Positions 7,722 to 15,838 are shown, counted from the first letter of the stretch. The stretch: 64,000 nt of DNA from DASYKS01 sp035995205 (GCA_035995205.1 DASYKS010000070.1:124001-188000); one strand, 5' to 3'. The notes: a model not told the origin generated them from the sequence alone. Numbers and translations are program-made.

Positions 7722-9644
7722 CTAGAACGCTTGGCGGTCCACCTGGGTAAGGAGCCGGCCCGCCGGTTTGGTGTAGACCTTGATCCTGCCGGTCGTAGCG
7801 TCGGTGACCTTCACCCGGTAGGCGGCGTCGGAGAGATCGCCCAGGTAGATCCAGAATTTGCCGTTTTCCGCGCGGCCGTCGATCAGTGCGACGGTGAGAT
7901 CCAGATCGTCGCCGAAGCGGAACGCCGCGCGGCGGTCGTCGAACAGGGCGCCGCGGGCCTTTAGGGGGATGCCGTCCACGCCGGGCCGGCTCACCTCGAC
8001 TTTGAACCGATCGCCGAACAGGCCGAGCGGCGGAGCCGGGGAGGTCGCGGGCACCGCGGAGATCGTCGCGCGGGCGGCCAAGGGCTCCAAGGTGGCCCCG
8101 AGGCCCTCGATCCGCCCGCTCGCGAAACGGCCGGCCGATTTGGTGGTCGTCGCGACCCGGCCGGTGAGCCGATCGGTCACCCGGATCGTCACCGCGCCGT
8201 TGGTGGTCGCGGCATAGGCCAGATCGATCTCCGCGTCCGCCTGGGTCATGCGCACGGCGACCTCCGGAATCCGCCCGGGGAAGGCGAACAGCACGCCGCC
8301 GTCGTCCAACACGGTCGGCCGGGCGTGAACCGGCGTGCCCGCTCCGCCGCCACGCAGAACCTCGACACCGAACCGTCCGGACAGCAGGCAGGCGGCGTGC
8401 TCGCCGGCCGGGCAGCTGCGACGAAAGATCCGGCCGCGGAGGTCCCAGCCTTGAGGAGAGAAGACGTCGAGGTCGACTTCGACCCGCTCGGCCTCGGCCC
8501 AGACGGCCAAAAACGAACCCGTGGCCGAGCGCGAAACCACTGGGCCGTCCAGGTCCCAAACGCCGAACGGCGCCACCTCGATCGGCTCGCCGGCCGGCAA
8601 GCCGATCGGGTCGAACAGCCGTCCCGCGAGCGCCTCTTGATAGGGCTCGGAGAGCACCAGGACGCCGCCCGCTACGTCGGTGGCGAGCGCCAAATCGGTG
8701 CGACCCACCTGCGACGGATCGAGGACGGTGCCCACGGCTTGGCCGAGCTGGAGGGTGCCTTCGGGGAGATAGGCGAAGCGCGCGTCGCCGTGGCCCAGGA
8801 AATCGGTGCCTTGCCAGCCCATCAGCCAGCCGCCGAAGCGCGGCGCGCCGAGCAGGCGAGGTGAGCGTTGGTCGCCCAAGTCGAGGGAAGTGATTCGGAA
8901 CGACGGTCCGGCCGCCGTGCCATCGGCGGGAAAACGTCGGCCGAAAATCGCCGTGGATTGAGAAGGCTGCTCGGAGATGAACTGCCCCCACGCGACCAGG
9001 AGGTCGTCGTTGCCGGCAAATGCCAGGTCGGGCTCTTCGGGCGGATACGGCGGGTGGTCGCCAAACGAGATGACCTCTGAGGCGGGGGAGAAATCCGCGT
9101 TGAACCGCCGCAGCAGAAAGTCGGAGCGCAACGGCGCCGATTCCGTTCGCTGCCAGAGGATGGCGAGCCGCCCGGCGCGATCGACCGCCAGGCGCGGCTG
9201 GTGCTTGGTGCTGGGCTCGCGCGCGCCTTCATCCACCGCCCACGGAGTTGCGAGCGGGCGCCCGCGCGCGTCGAGCCGCTGTAGGTACACCTGAGAATGG
9301 AAAGAGGTAATCGACCGGACCCAGGCGAGGGCGTAGCCGCCGCCGGGCAGTGCCGCCAGAGTGGGCGAGAAGCCCGTCCCGATCTCCACTTCCGGGCCGA
9401 TCGGATGTGCCTCGGAGTCAAAGAGGCGAGCGATGACTTGGTAAGCGGCCGATCCTTCGCACCACCGGCTCCAGGACAGGAGGAAACTGCCGCCGGGAGA
9501 GGCGGCGACATCGGGGAAGACATCCTCGCACGTCGCCGAACCGGCCGAGAAACTCGCAATCGATAGGTCGTCGGCGGGAAACGCGGCCGGGGTGAGAGCG
9601 AGACATCCGGCCGCGATCGCGGCGAAGGTCAGGTGAGGGCGCAT
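7722..9644 (-). CDS. Secreted propeller-like paralogue B1
   Basis: 640 residues, start at MRPHLTFAAIAAG, chosen because GAGGAGG stands nine bases upstream and the signal peptide (GCLALTPAAFPA) follows; the frame stays open far upstream only as a shadow of the preceding gene. Blade-like repeats include GGSFLLSW, GGGYALAW, GRLAILW, DDLLVAW, GGWLMGW, GGVLVLS and GSFLAVW. Two C-terminal modules follow: the first has AATTNGAVTIRVTD and KSAGRFASG, the second DGRAENGKFWIYLGDLS and VTDATTGRIKVYTKPAG, ending TQVDRQAF. It is the most divergent member of subfamily B. No catalytic motif seen; export is supported, function unknown. Confidence 0.8.
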   Translation of the reverse strand: MRPHLTFAAIAAGCLALTPAAFPADDLSIASFSAGSATCEDVFPDVAASPGGSFLLSWSRWCEGSAAYQVIARLFDSEAHPIGPEVEIGTGFSPTLAALPGGGYALAWVRSITSFHSQVYLQRLDARGRPLATPWAVDEGAREPSTKHQPRLAVDRAGRLAILWQRTESAPLRSDFLLRRFNADFSPASEVISFGDHPPYPPEEPDLAFAGNDDLLVAWGQFISEQPSQSTAIFGRRFPADGTAAGPSFRITSLDLGDQRSPRLLGAPRFGGWLMGWQGTDFLGHGDARFAYLPEGTLQLGQAVGTVLDPSQVGRTDLALATDVAGGVLVLSEPYQEALAGRLFDPIGLPAGEPIEVAPFGVWDLDGPVVSRSATGSFLAVWAEAERVEVDLDVFSPQGWDLRGRIFRRSCPAGEHAACLLSGRFGVEVLRGGGAGTPVHARPTVLDDGGVLFAFPGRIPEVAVRMTQADAEIDLAYAATTNGAVTIRVTDRLTGRVATTTKSAGRFASGRIEGLGATLEPLAARATISAVPATSPAPPLGLFGDRFKVEVSRPGVDGIPLKARGALFDDRRAAFRFGDDLDLTVALIDGRAENGKFWIYLGDLSDAAYRVKVTDATTGRIKVYTKPAGRLLTQVDRQAF

Positions 9645-9723
9645 GACGGGATTCCTCCTCGAAAGAAGCAGCCGATCGAAAAGGCGTAGGCGGCGGCCAA
9701 ACGGGGCCACCGCCCACGGACCC

Positions 9724-11631
9724 TCAGAACGCCTGGCGGTCGGCCCGGCTCTGGCGCTGTCCGGCAGGGTTCGCGTAGGTGCGGGTGGTGCCGGTCGAGA
9801 GGTCGGTGACCTGGATCCGGAACGCCGCCGTGGACAGCCCACCCCAGTAGACCCAGAGTTTGCCGTTGCTCGCCCGGCCGTCGAGCAGGGAGAGCGTGGC
9901 GCCGCCCGCCTCGGTGAACGACAGGATCGCCTGCCGGTCGGCGAACGCCAGCGCCTCGGCCTGCCGTTCGAGGCCGTCGGCGCCCGTGGCGAACGCCACG
10001 ACGCGGAAGCGCCCGCCGAGCAGGCAGGCCGTCCGCGCCGAGGGGGCACAGCTCTCCGCGGCCAGGGCGCCGGTCGGCTCGGAAACGACATCGGCCGTCA
10101 TGGCGATACTGGCCGGAGGCGTCGGGCTTCCGAGATGGCCGCTGGCGAAACGGCCGGCCGGCTTGATCGCGGTGCGGGTGGTTCCGGCCTCGGTCCAGCG
10201 GATCGTGATCTCGGCGTTGGTGGTCGCCGCCCAATCGATGGCGCCGCCGCGGAGGTCGACCGCGACGTCGAATCGGCCCGGGTTTTCGAGCGCGAACAGA
10301 AGATGATGGCCGAGCCGCAGACCGCGGCCTGCGCCGCTTCGCCCGGCGAGCCGCCATCGCACTTCGACTTCCGCGACCGCACCGCCGACCCGTGCGCAAA
10401 CGGCGTTCGGGCTAGGGCAGGACGAAGCCAGCAGGGCGCCGCGCAAGTCCCAGCCCCTGAGCGCGCCGGGAAAGGGCCCGTTCGTCGCGTCACCCGGCCA
10501 GAACGCGTTGAAACCGGTTGCGGAACTCTCGGCGAGCGAGGCAATGCCGAGCTGGAAAGGGTCAGGGTTGGCGAGTGAAGCGAGGTCCGAAGCCGGCGCA
10601 CCGGTCGGATCGAACAGCCGCATCTTGATCGCCCCTTGGGTATCGTGTCCGGCGACCAGGACGAACCCGTCCGGGTCGACTCCGGGCACGGGCTCGGTGG
10701 CTCCGAATTCCCCGATCAAGCCGACGTCGATTCGCGGTCCGGCCGGATGGCCGTCGGCATCGAGCGGACGGAGAAACGCGCGAGTGAAGCCCGATTGGGT
10801 GCCCCCCTCCCGCTCCTCCCAAGCGAGCCACCAGCCGCCGCCCGGTCGCGGCGCGAGGTGAGGGTTGAAGGCCGGGATGCTGCCGCCGCCTACCTCGACC
10901 GCAATGCCGATCGGTATACCCGCTTCCCCGTAACGTCGCGCCCCGACGCTGCCCAGTGCGGTCACCGCGAGCGCGCGGCCCTGTTCGTCGAACGAGACGT
11001 CGATGTCGTCCAGAATGCCGGCGGTGCCGAGGTCGAAGGTCGAACCGAGCGGCACCAAATCCGCGCCGAGCATCCGGCCCAAGGTGGGAAGCTGGAAGAT
11101 GGGGACCGGGAACGGCGACAGGAACATGTTGCGCCAGCCGACGAACAGACGCCCGTCGGGCGCGGCGGCCAGTCGCGGCACCGCGTAGGCGACCCGGTTT
11201 TCCTCTCCGCCTCCTTCATCGACGCGTACGGCGTCGGCGAGCGCCGCGCCGGTCGGATCGAGCCGGCGGGCGTAGACGCCGAAGACGTTGACCTCGGAAG
11301 GCACCTCGCGTAAAAAAACGATTGCATAGCCGCGGTCGGGGAGCGCCGCCACCTGGGGGAAATCCCCGCTGCCGAGGTCGATCTGCGCCCCGAGCTTTCG
11401 CCCCACGGCGTCGAGCCGCTGCGCCGCGATCCGGCTGGGTGAGCTGCAGCGCTGCCAAACCACCAGGAACGTGCCGTCCGGCTGGGTGGCCACCTCGGGC
11501 GAGCTGTCGTCGCAGGACTCGTCTCCGAGAGCGAGCGAAGCCCGGCGATCGATCCCCGCGGCGGTCGCGGTCGAGGCGAAGGCGAAAAGGATCAGCAGGG
11601 AGGCGAGAGAGCGGGCCGCGCTGGTTCTCAT
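9724..11631 (-). CDS. Secreted propeller-like paralogue B2
   Basis: 635 residues starting MRTSAARSLASLLILFAFASTATA, a clear signal peptide, with GGGAG eight bases before the ATG. The same plan as the other members: repeats such as DGTFLVVWQR, RGYAIVFLRE, DGRLFVGW, GGWWLAWEE and DGFVLVAG, then two C-terminal modules. The first contains WAATTNAEITIRWTE and KPAGRFASG. The second contains SCAPSARTACLLGGRFRV and DGRASNGKLWVYWGGLS and ends SRADRQAF. It is very similar to B3, and the roughly 130 bases upstream of B2 and B3 are also related, so a whole gene with its control region was duplicated. Function unknown. Confidence 0.82.
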   Translation of the reverse strand: MRTSAARSLASLLILFAFASTATAAGIDRRASLALGDESCDDSSPEVATQPDGTFLVVWQRCSSPSRIAAQRLDAVGRKLGAQIDLGSGDFPQVAALPDRGYAIVFLREVPSEVNVFGVYARRLDPTGAALADAVRVDEGGGEENRVAYAVPRLAAAPDGRLFVGWRNMFLSPFPVPIFQLPTLGRMLGADLVPLGSTFDLGTAGILDDIDVSFDEQGRALAVTALGSVGARRYGEAGIPIGIAVEVGGGSIPAFNPHLAPRPGGGWWLAWEEREGGTQSGFTRAFLRPLDADGHPAGPRIDVGLIGEFGATEPVPGVDPDGFVLVAGHDTQGAIKMRLFDPTGAPASDLASLANPDPFQLGIASLAESSATGFNAFWPGDATNGPFPGALRGWDLRGALLASSCPSPNAVCARVGGAVAEVEVRWRLAGRSGAGRGLRLGHHLLFALENPGRFDVAVDLRGGAIDWAATTNAEITIRWTEAGTTRTAIKPAGRFASGHLGSPTPPASIAMTADVVSEPTGALAAESCAPSARTACLLGGRFRVVAFATGADGLERQAEALAFADRQAILSFTEAGGATLSLLDGRASNGKLWVYWGGLSTAAFRIQVTDLSTGTTRTYANPAGQRQSRADRQAF

Positions 11632-11675
11632 GCTGAAAACTCCCGAACGAAGGCAATGCGTTAAGATGTCAGAAT

Positions 11676-11681
11676 AGCATA
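11676..11681 (-). promoter_or_regulatory. Candidate -10 hexamer TATGCT upstream of B2
   Basis: Lies 44 bases before the B2 start, in a block conserved with the region before B3. No recognisable -35 is present, so this is a weak call supported mainly by its recurrence. Confidence 0.33.
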
Positions 11682-11778
11682 CCAGAGCACCGGGCGCACT
11701 CGGCTTTCGGTCGAAGTTAGCGGACGAACGACTCCGGCGCTATCGAAATCTTGCTCGGAGCCTGCGGCAAGGTGCCGC

Positions 11779-11895
11779 GCACCAGCCCTCACCCCCGACC
11801 CCTCTCCCGAAACGGGAGAGGGGAGAACAGCAAAAATCAACCTCGCTTTGCTCCCCTCTCCCTTTGGGAGAGGGGCTGGGGGTGAGGGCTGGTGC
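11779..11895. repeat. Compound palindromic (REP/MITE-like) element
   Basis: Fills most of the 306-base gap between B3 and B2. Outer arms of 30 bases (11779-11808 and 11866-11895) are complementary apart from two positions. Inside sit two further hairpins of the type CCCCTCTCCC...GGGAGAGGGG. The nested layout resembles bacterial interspersed mosaic elements. Possible roles are transcription attenuation between B3 and B2 or none; it is probably a dispersed repeat. Confidence 0.75.
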
Positions 11896-11937
11896 GGCTG
11901 AGGTCTTTGACGAGGCCTTGCGAGCCCGTTCTATCCC

Positions 11938-13845
11938 TTAGAACGCGCCGCGATCCGCCTGGCTCTGGCGCTTGCCCGCCGGGTTCGCGTACGTGCGGGT
12001 GGTGCCGGTCGAGATGTCGGTGACCTCGATCCGAAACGCCGCGGTGGAAAGCCCACCCCAGTGGACCCAGAACTTGCCGTTGACTGCCCGGCCGTCGACC
12101 AGGGAGAACGTGGCGCCGCCCGCCCCGGCGAACGACAGGATCGACTGCCGGTCGGCGAACGCCAGCACCTCGGCCGGCCGCTCGACGCCGTCGGCTCCCG
12201 TGACGAACGCCGTGACGCGGAAGCGCCCGCCGAACAGACAGGCCGTCCGGGTCGAGGGGGCGCAGCCATCGACCGCCAGGGCTTCCGCCGGTTCGCTCGC
12301 GACCTCGGCCGTCTCCCCGGGGGTCGCGAGGATCGGAGGGGTCGGAATCTTCAGTCGGCCGCTGGCGAAACGGCCGGCCGGCTTGACCACGCTGTGGGTG
12401 GAGCCCCCTTCGGTCCACGTGAGCTGGACTGCGGCGTTGGTGGTCGCCGCCCAATCGATGGCGCCGCCGGAGAGGTCGACCGCGACGTCGAATCGGCCCG
12501 GGTTTTCGACCGTGAATAGAAGATGCCGGCCGAGCCGCAGGCCGCGGCCGATGCCGGAGAGATTGCCCAGCCGCCAGCGCACCTGGACCTCCGCGAGCGC
12601 CGATCCGACCCCGGCGCAGACGGCGTTCGGGCTCGGGCAGGACGAAGCCAGCAAGGCGCCGAACAAGTCCCAGCCCGTGAGCGTAGGAGGAAAGGGCCCC
12701 AAATGCGCGCCACCCTGCCAGAGCGCGACGAAACCGGTCGCCGAGCTCTCGGCGAGCGCCGCCCGGCCGACCGCGAAGGGATTGGGCTCGGCGAGCGGCG
12801 CGAGGTCCGACACCGGGGCGCCGCTGGCGTCGAACAACCGCTGCTGGAGCACCCCGGCACGATCGCGGGCGGCGACCAGCACGAGCCCGTCGGGATCGAC
12901 GGCGACGGCGGGCAAGGTCTCGAACGACCCGAGCAAGCCGACGTCGATCCTCGGTCCGGCCGTATGGCCGTCGGCGTCGAGCGCGCGTAGAAAGACCCGG
13001 GTGGACACCTGGGGCGCCCCGCCCTCGTTCCAAACCAGCCACCAACCGCCCCCCGGACGTGGCGCGAGGCGCGGATTGAAGACCTCGAGGCTGCCGCCGC
13101 CCACGTTGATCGCGTTGCCGATCGGCGCTCCCGACTCGTCGAAGCGCCACGCGACGAGGCCGCTCAAGATGGTCACACTGATCGCCCGGCCTGCTTCGTC
13201 GAGTGAGATGTCGGAGTCGCTGAACAGATCGATCGGGCCGAGGTCGAAGGTCGATCCCTGCGGCGTGAGATCCGCTTCGAGCATTCGGCCCAACGCCGAC
13301 ATCTCGGGGAACGGGAGGGGGAATGGCAAGGAGAACAGGTCGTGCCAGGCGACGAACAGCCGCCCGTCAGGTGCCGAGGCGAGGCGTGGTACGGCGTAGG
13401 GCGTCACCTGGCTGTTCTCACCCTCCTCGTCGATTCGAGCGGCGTCGGCCAGAGGCAAGCCCGTGGACCCAAGCCGGCGGGCAAAGACACCAAAGGTCTC
13501 CAAGTCGGGCATCAGCTGGCGTAGATACGCGACCGCGTAACCGCGGTCGGGGAGCGCCGCCACCTGGGGAAACAACCCGGTGCCCAAATCGATCTCGGAC
13601 CCGAGGCGGCGTCCGATCGAATCGAACCGCTGCGCCAGGATCTGGCTGGGGGAGCAGCGCTGCCAGACGGCGAGGAACGTACCGTCCGGCTGGGTGGCGA
13701 CCTCGGGCTCCGTATCGTCGCAGGCGTCGTTGCCCAGCGCGAGAGTGCCGCGGCGAACCACCTCGGTTGCGTCGGCGGCCGAGGCGAAGGCGAAGATGAG
13801 CAACAAGGAACTGGCGAGAGTGCGAATCGTGCGGCTGGTCGGCAT
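11938..13845 (-). CDS. Secreted propeller-like paralogue B3
   Basis: 635 residues starting MPTSRTIRTLASSLLLIFAFASAADA (signal peptide), with GGGGAG seven bases upstream of the ATG. Blade repeats include DGTFLAVWQR, RGYAVAYLRQ, DGRLFVAW, GGWWLVWNE, DGLVLVAA and SATGFVALW. The two C-terminal modules contain WAATTNAAVQLTWTE and KPAGRFASG in the first, DGRAVNGKFWVHWGGLS and VTDISTGTTRTYANPAG in the second, ending SQADRGAF. B2 and B3 match at most positions. This is the most upstream member of the cluster, so transcription may start here. Secretion is well supported; the role is unknown. Confidence 0.82.
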   Translation of the reverse strand: MPTSRTIRTLASSLLLIFAFASAADATEVVRRGTLALGNDACDDTEPEVATQPDGTFLAVWQRCSPSQILAQRFDSIGRRLGSEIDLGTGLFPQVAALPDRGYAVAYLRQLMPDLETFGVFARRLGSTGLPLADAARIDEEGENSQVTPYAVPRLASAPDGRLFVAWHDLFSLPFPLPFPEMSALGRMLEADLTPQGSTFDLGPIDLFSDSDISLDEAGRAISVTILSGLVAWRFDESGAPIGNAINVGGGSLEVFNPRLAPRPGGGWWLVWNEGGAPQVSTRVFLRALDADGHTAGPRIDVGLLGSFETLPAVAVDPDGLVLVAARDRAGVLQQRLFDASGAPVSDLAPLAEPNPFAVGRAALAESSATGFVALWQGGAHLGPFPPTLTGWDLFGALLASSCPSPNAVCAGVGSALAEVQVRWRLGNLSGIGRGLRLGRHLLFTVENPGRFDVAVDLSGGAIDWAATTNAAVQLTWTEGGSTHSVVKPAGRFASGRLKIPTPPILATPGETAEVASEPAEALAVDGCAPSTRTACLFGGRFRVTAFVTGADGVERPAEVLAFADRQSILSFAGAGGATFSLVDGRAVNGKFWVHWGGLSTAAFRIEVTDISTGTTRTYANPAGKRQSQADRGAF

Positions 13846-13893
13846 AGGAAGGCTCCCCGTGCGACGGCGATGGATCGATCGAAATGTCAGAGC

Positions 13894-13899
13894 AGCATA
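13894..13899 (-). promoter_or_regulatory. Candidate -10 hexamer TATGCT upstream of B3
   Basis: Lies 48 bases before the B3 start inside a region homologous to that before B2. Weak on its own. Confidence 0.33.
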
Positions 13900-14010
13900 G
13901 CAGAGAAAAGGCGAGATCGGCTTCCGTCGAAGTTATCGAACCCATGGAGGCCGGCGCTATCGAAATCTTGCTCGCGGGACCGCTCGGGAGCTATCGGAAG
14001 CCAAATGCAA

Positions 14011-14040
14011 CTCGGGCGGTCGACACTCCGACCGCCCGAG
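14011..14040 (-). terminator. Hairpin downstream of the CsbD gene
   Basis: A perfect 12-bp stem (CTCGGGCGGTCG with its complement) and a six-base loop, 29 bases past the CsbD stop on the minus strand. Only a short T-rich run follows, so termination is likely but may be incomplete. It also separates CsbD from the paralogue cluster. Confidence 0.65.
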
Positions 14041-14069
14041 CCCTATGCGAAGTTCAGGTAGGGGTTGGC

Positions 14070-14276
14070 CTACCGGGTTTCCTGGCGCTTCTCCCAGGCC
14101 GCAATCTCGCGCTCCACGTCGTCGCGGGTCCTGCCGTATTCCTGCTGGATCAGGCCGACCAGTTGATCGCGCTGCCCTTCGATCTTGTCGAGCTGGTCGT
14201 CGGTCAGATCGCCCCACTGCTCCTTGACCTTGCCCTTCACTTCATTCCACTTTCCCTTCGCCCAGGTCTGATTCAC
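14070..14276 (-). CDS. CsbD family stress-response protein
   Basis: 68 residues. I chose the GTG start (VNQTWAKGKWNEVKGK...) because AAAGGAG stands seven bases upstream and the family always begins near this motif; the open frame extends 18 codons further without homology. The small hydrophilic protein has the CsbD pattern: GKWNEVKGKVKEQWGDLTDD, then KIEGQRDQLVGLIQQEYG and a terminal helix. CsbD-like proteins are abundant general-stress proteins in many bacteria; their molecular role is not established. The gene is monocistronic: a terminator lies on each side. Confidence 0.88.
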   Translation of the reverse strand: MNQTWAKGKWNEVKGKVKEQWGDLTDDQLDKIEGQRDQLVGLIQQEYGRTRDDVEREIAAWEKRQETR

Positions 14277-14297
14277 GGAGTCGCTCCTTTCGAAGGT

Positions 14298-14321
14298 GGT
14301 GCCGCGGCGAACCGCGGCACC
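14298..14321 (-). other. 5'-leader hairpin before the CsbD gene
   Basis: A 10-bp perfect stem (GGTGCCGCGG with its complement) closed by a four-base loop, 22-45 bases upstream of the CsbD start codon. It could stabilise the mRNA or be a second terminator hairpin for the upstream gene, since it follows the U-tract terminator at 14328-14382 directly. Confidence 0.5.
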
Positions 14322-14327
14322 GGGGTT

Positions 14328-14382
14328 CAAAAAAGCCCGGCAGGGAGGGATGAAGTACGAGCATCGGAGAGCCTGCCGGGCT
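14328..14382 (-). terminator. Intrinsic terminator of the Rho-N-domain gene
   Basis: On the minus strand an 11-bp perfect stem (AGCCCGGCAGG and its complement, 27-base loop) is followed directly by TTTTTT. This is the clearest rho-independent terminator in the window. It lies 84 bases after the stop of the gene at 14466-14768. Confidence 0.8.
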
Positions 14383-14465
14383 GGGACTAAGCCGCTTTGC
14401 GCTCCCGAAGGAGGTTGCTTCGCGACGTTTCGATCAAGAGCAAGGTCCGCGCCAGCGGCGTCAGC

Positions 14466-14768
14466 TCAACGGCCCCGGCGAATCGCGGAGATCAGCTCGC
14501 TCTTCTTCATTCCGCTACGGCCGGGGATCTTTCGCTCGCGGGCGCGATTGCGCAGCTCGGTCACGGTCAGATCTTCCAGTCGGCCGTTCGGATTGCCGGT
14601 CGCACGGCTGGTACGGGTCTGCGTCCGTCCCTCGCCGAACCGCTGCTTGTTGACCGTACGCGCGGCGATCTCCTCCGCTCGGTCCTCGCTCCGTCCCCGA
14701 TCGCGCTCGCTTTCCTTGACATGCTTGTACTGGCGTTCGTCTTTTGAGCTCCAGGCTGTCTGTGGCAT
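14466..14768 (-). CDS. Small Rho-N-domain protein
   Basis: 100 residues starting MPQTAWSSKDERQYKHVKES, with GAGGAGGA seven bases before the ATG. Residues 1-55 are very hydrophilic and charged (ERDRGRSEDRAEEIAARTVN). Residues about 62-100 (GRLEDLTVTELRNRARERK... MKKSELISAIRR) match the Rho termination factor N-terminal fold, a small helical nucleic-acid-binding domain. Proteins of this layout are widespread and often labelled plasmid stabilisation proteins without evidence. Its closeness to a CsbD gene suggests a general-stress setting. Binding to nucleic acid is inferred from the domain. Confidence 0.75.
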   Translation of the reverse strand: MPQTAWSSKDERQYKHVKESERDRGRSEDRAEEIAARTVNKQRFGEGRTQTRTSRATGNPNGRLEDLTVTELRNRARERKIPGRSGMKKSELISAIRRGR

Positions 14769-15157
14769 GGCGTCGTCCTCCTCGCCCGGGAATCGGGCGG
14801 TCGCCATGGATAAGGAGCAGCGGGCGTGCCAGGGGATGTCACCCCATAACCCGAAAGGAGGCGAACTTTCGGGCGCTGTTCCGGCAAAGGTTGCCGGTCG
14901 CGCGTCGCACCTGTTTCCGCCGCCCCTCTGGAAGGACTTGCCCTCAAGGCCCTGTCCGGTGCGCGTCGTCCGCCGGCCTGCAGGAGGGCACTCCGTTCGC
15001 GGTCTCGGACTCTCTGAGCTTGATACGTAGCGTGCGCCGCTGGATTTGCCTCGACACCCCACCGGTGAGCGCCTTCGCGCCGAGGAGTTGCCTCGCTCGC
15101 CGTTCGGTCGGCGGAATGGGCCTCGTGTTGCAAAGCCCTGCGACCGTAGTCGCATCG

Positions 15158-15472
15158 CTCGCCTCCAGAGCAAACATCACTACGATTGATGTTTGGAACG
15201 TTGCGATCGGTTTCTGCATCACTACGACCGAGCTCTACATCACTCCGACCGAGTTCTACATCGCTACGATTCAGCTCTGCATTACTGCGATCCAGTTCCA
15301 CATCACAGCGAGCTGGCTGCGCATCACGTCGTGTTCGTTCTCCAATGCAGAGATCGAGCTCGCCATCACCACGAGCTGGATCTGAGACGCTAGGATCAAA
15401 GTCGCCATCACTACGATCTGGTTCTGACTCACGGCGACCCAGTGGTACATCACTACGAGCGCGTTCTGCGCT
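15158..15472 (-). repeat. Degenerate 21-bp tandem array (left, minus orientation)
   Basis: About 14-15 units of 21 bases with a strongly kept phase: on the + strand units end in CATC and begin ACTACGA (for example 15221-15241, 15242-15262, 15263-15283, 15368-15388, 15410-15430). Read on the minus strand one frame gives heptads such as RSDVELG, RSDVELG, RSDAETD. Other frames are also partly open simply because 21 is a multiple of three. No start or ribosome site is convincing, so I do not call a gene. Confidence 0.8.
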
Positions 15473-15490
15473 ATGCAATAGCACCTGGGA

Positions 15491-15784
15491 AGGGTGTCGA
15501 ACGTGATCTGAGTGATGCGTCGGAGGATCGGGGTGATGCAGAAGCAGCTCGGAATGATGCAGAAGCAGCTCGGAATGATGCAGAAGCCGTTGGTAATGAT
15601 GTCCGGGTACGTCGGTGTGATGTTTGGGTAGCTTGGAATGCCCGCCGTGCGGCTCTTGGTGATGTATCAGAGTTTACGAGTGGGGCGGAAGGGGCTCTTC
15701 GTGTTGCGGAAGGTTTCGGGAACGGCCGACAAGGAGCTGGCTGTGACTCAAGAGTTGCCCGGTGTGGTGCATCCCGGGGGAATG
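15491..15784 (+). repeat. Degenerate 21-bp tandem array (right, plus orientation)
   Basis: About 13-14 units of 21 bases; the best core is 15533-15595, where three units beginning [GA]TGATGCAGAAGC follow one another and two are nearly identical. Later units decay (15659-15679, 15701-15721, 15764-15784) but keep phase. The + strand frame equivalent to that of the left array reads RGDAEAA, RNDAEAA, RNDAEAV. This matches the left array's RSDVELG heptads, so the two arrays are homologous and point away from each other. Another frame reads MMQKQLG heptads but is broken by a stop at 15629. Confidence 0.8.
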
Positions 15785-15838
15785 GCGCTCCATTCCGAAA
15801 TGCCGGTCACGCGGGACGGTTCGCCCGTCAAGCTCCCC

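Larger units (their letters stand above)
14769..15838. other. Long region without a credible gene, mostly repeats
   Basis: About 1.07 kb between the Rho-N gene and the VWA gene. Several frames are open, but none has a signal, known motif or plausible ribosome-binding site. The only clear content is the two inverted 21-bp repeat arrays. By eye the composition is less GC-rich than its surroundings. It may be the decayed trace of coiled-coil-like genes or a structural locus. Confidence 0.6.

Noticed and set aside
11779..11895. Considered as a CRISPR or tRNA-like element
   Set aside because: Arms are inverted, not direct repeats, and there are no spacers or tRNA consensus boxes.
14744..15385. 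Open frame with heptads such as ITTTELY/ITPTEFY through the left repeat array
   Set aside because: Openness follows from the 21-base period; several frames on both strands are open alike. No start site or conserved product was seen.
15158..15784. Considered as a CRISPR array
   Set aside because: Units of 21 bases adjoin without spacers and are degenerate over their whole length.
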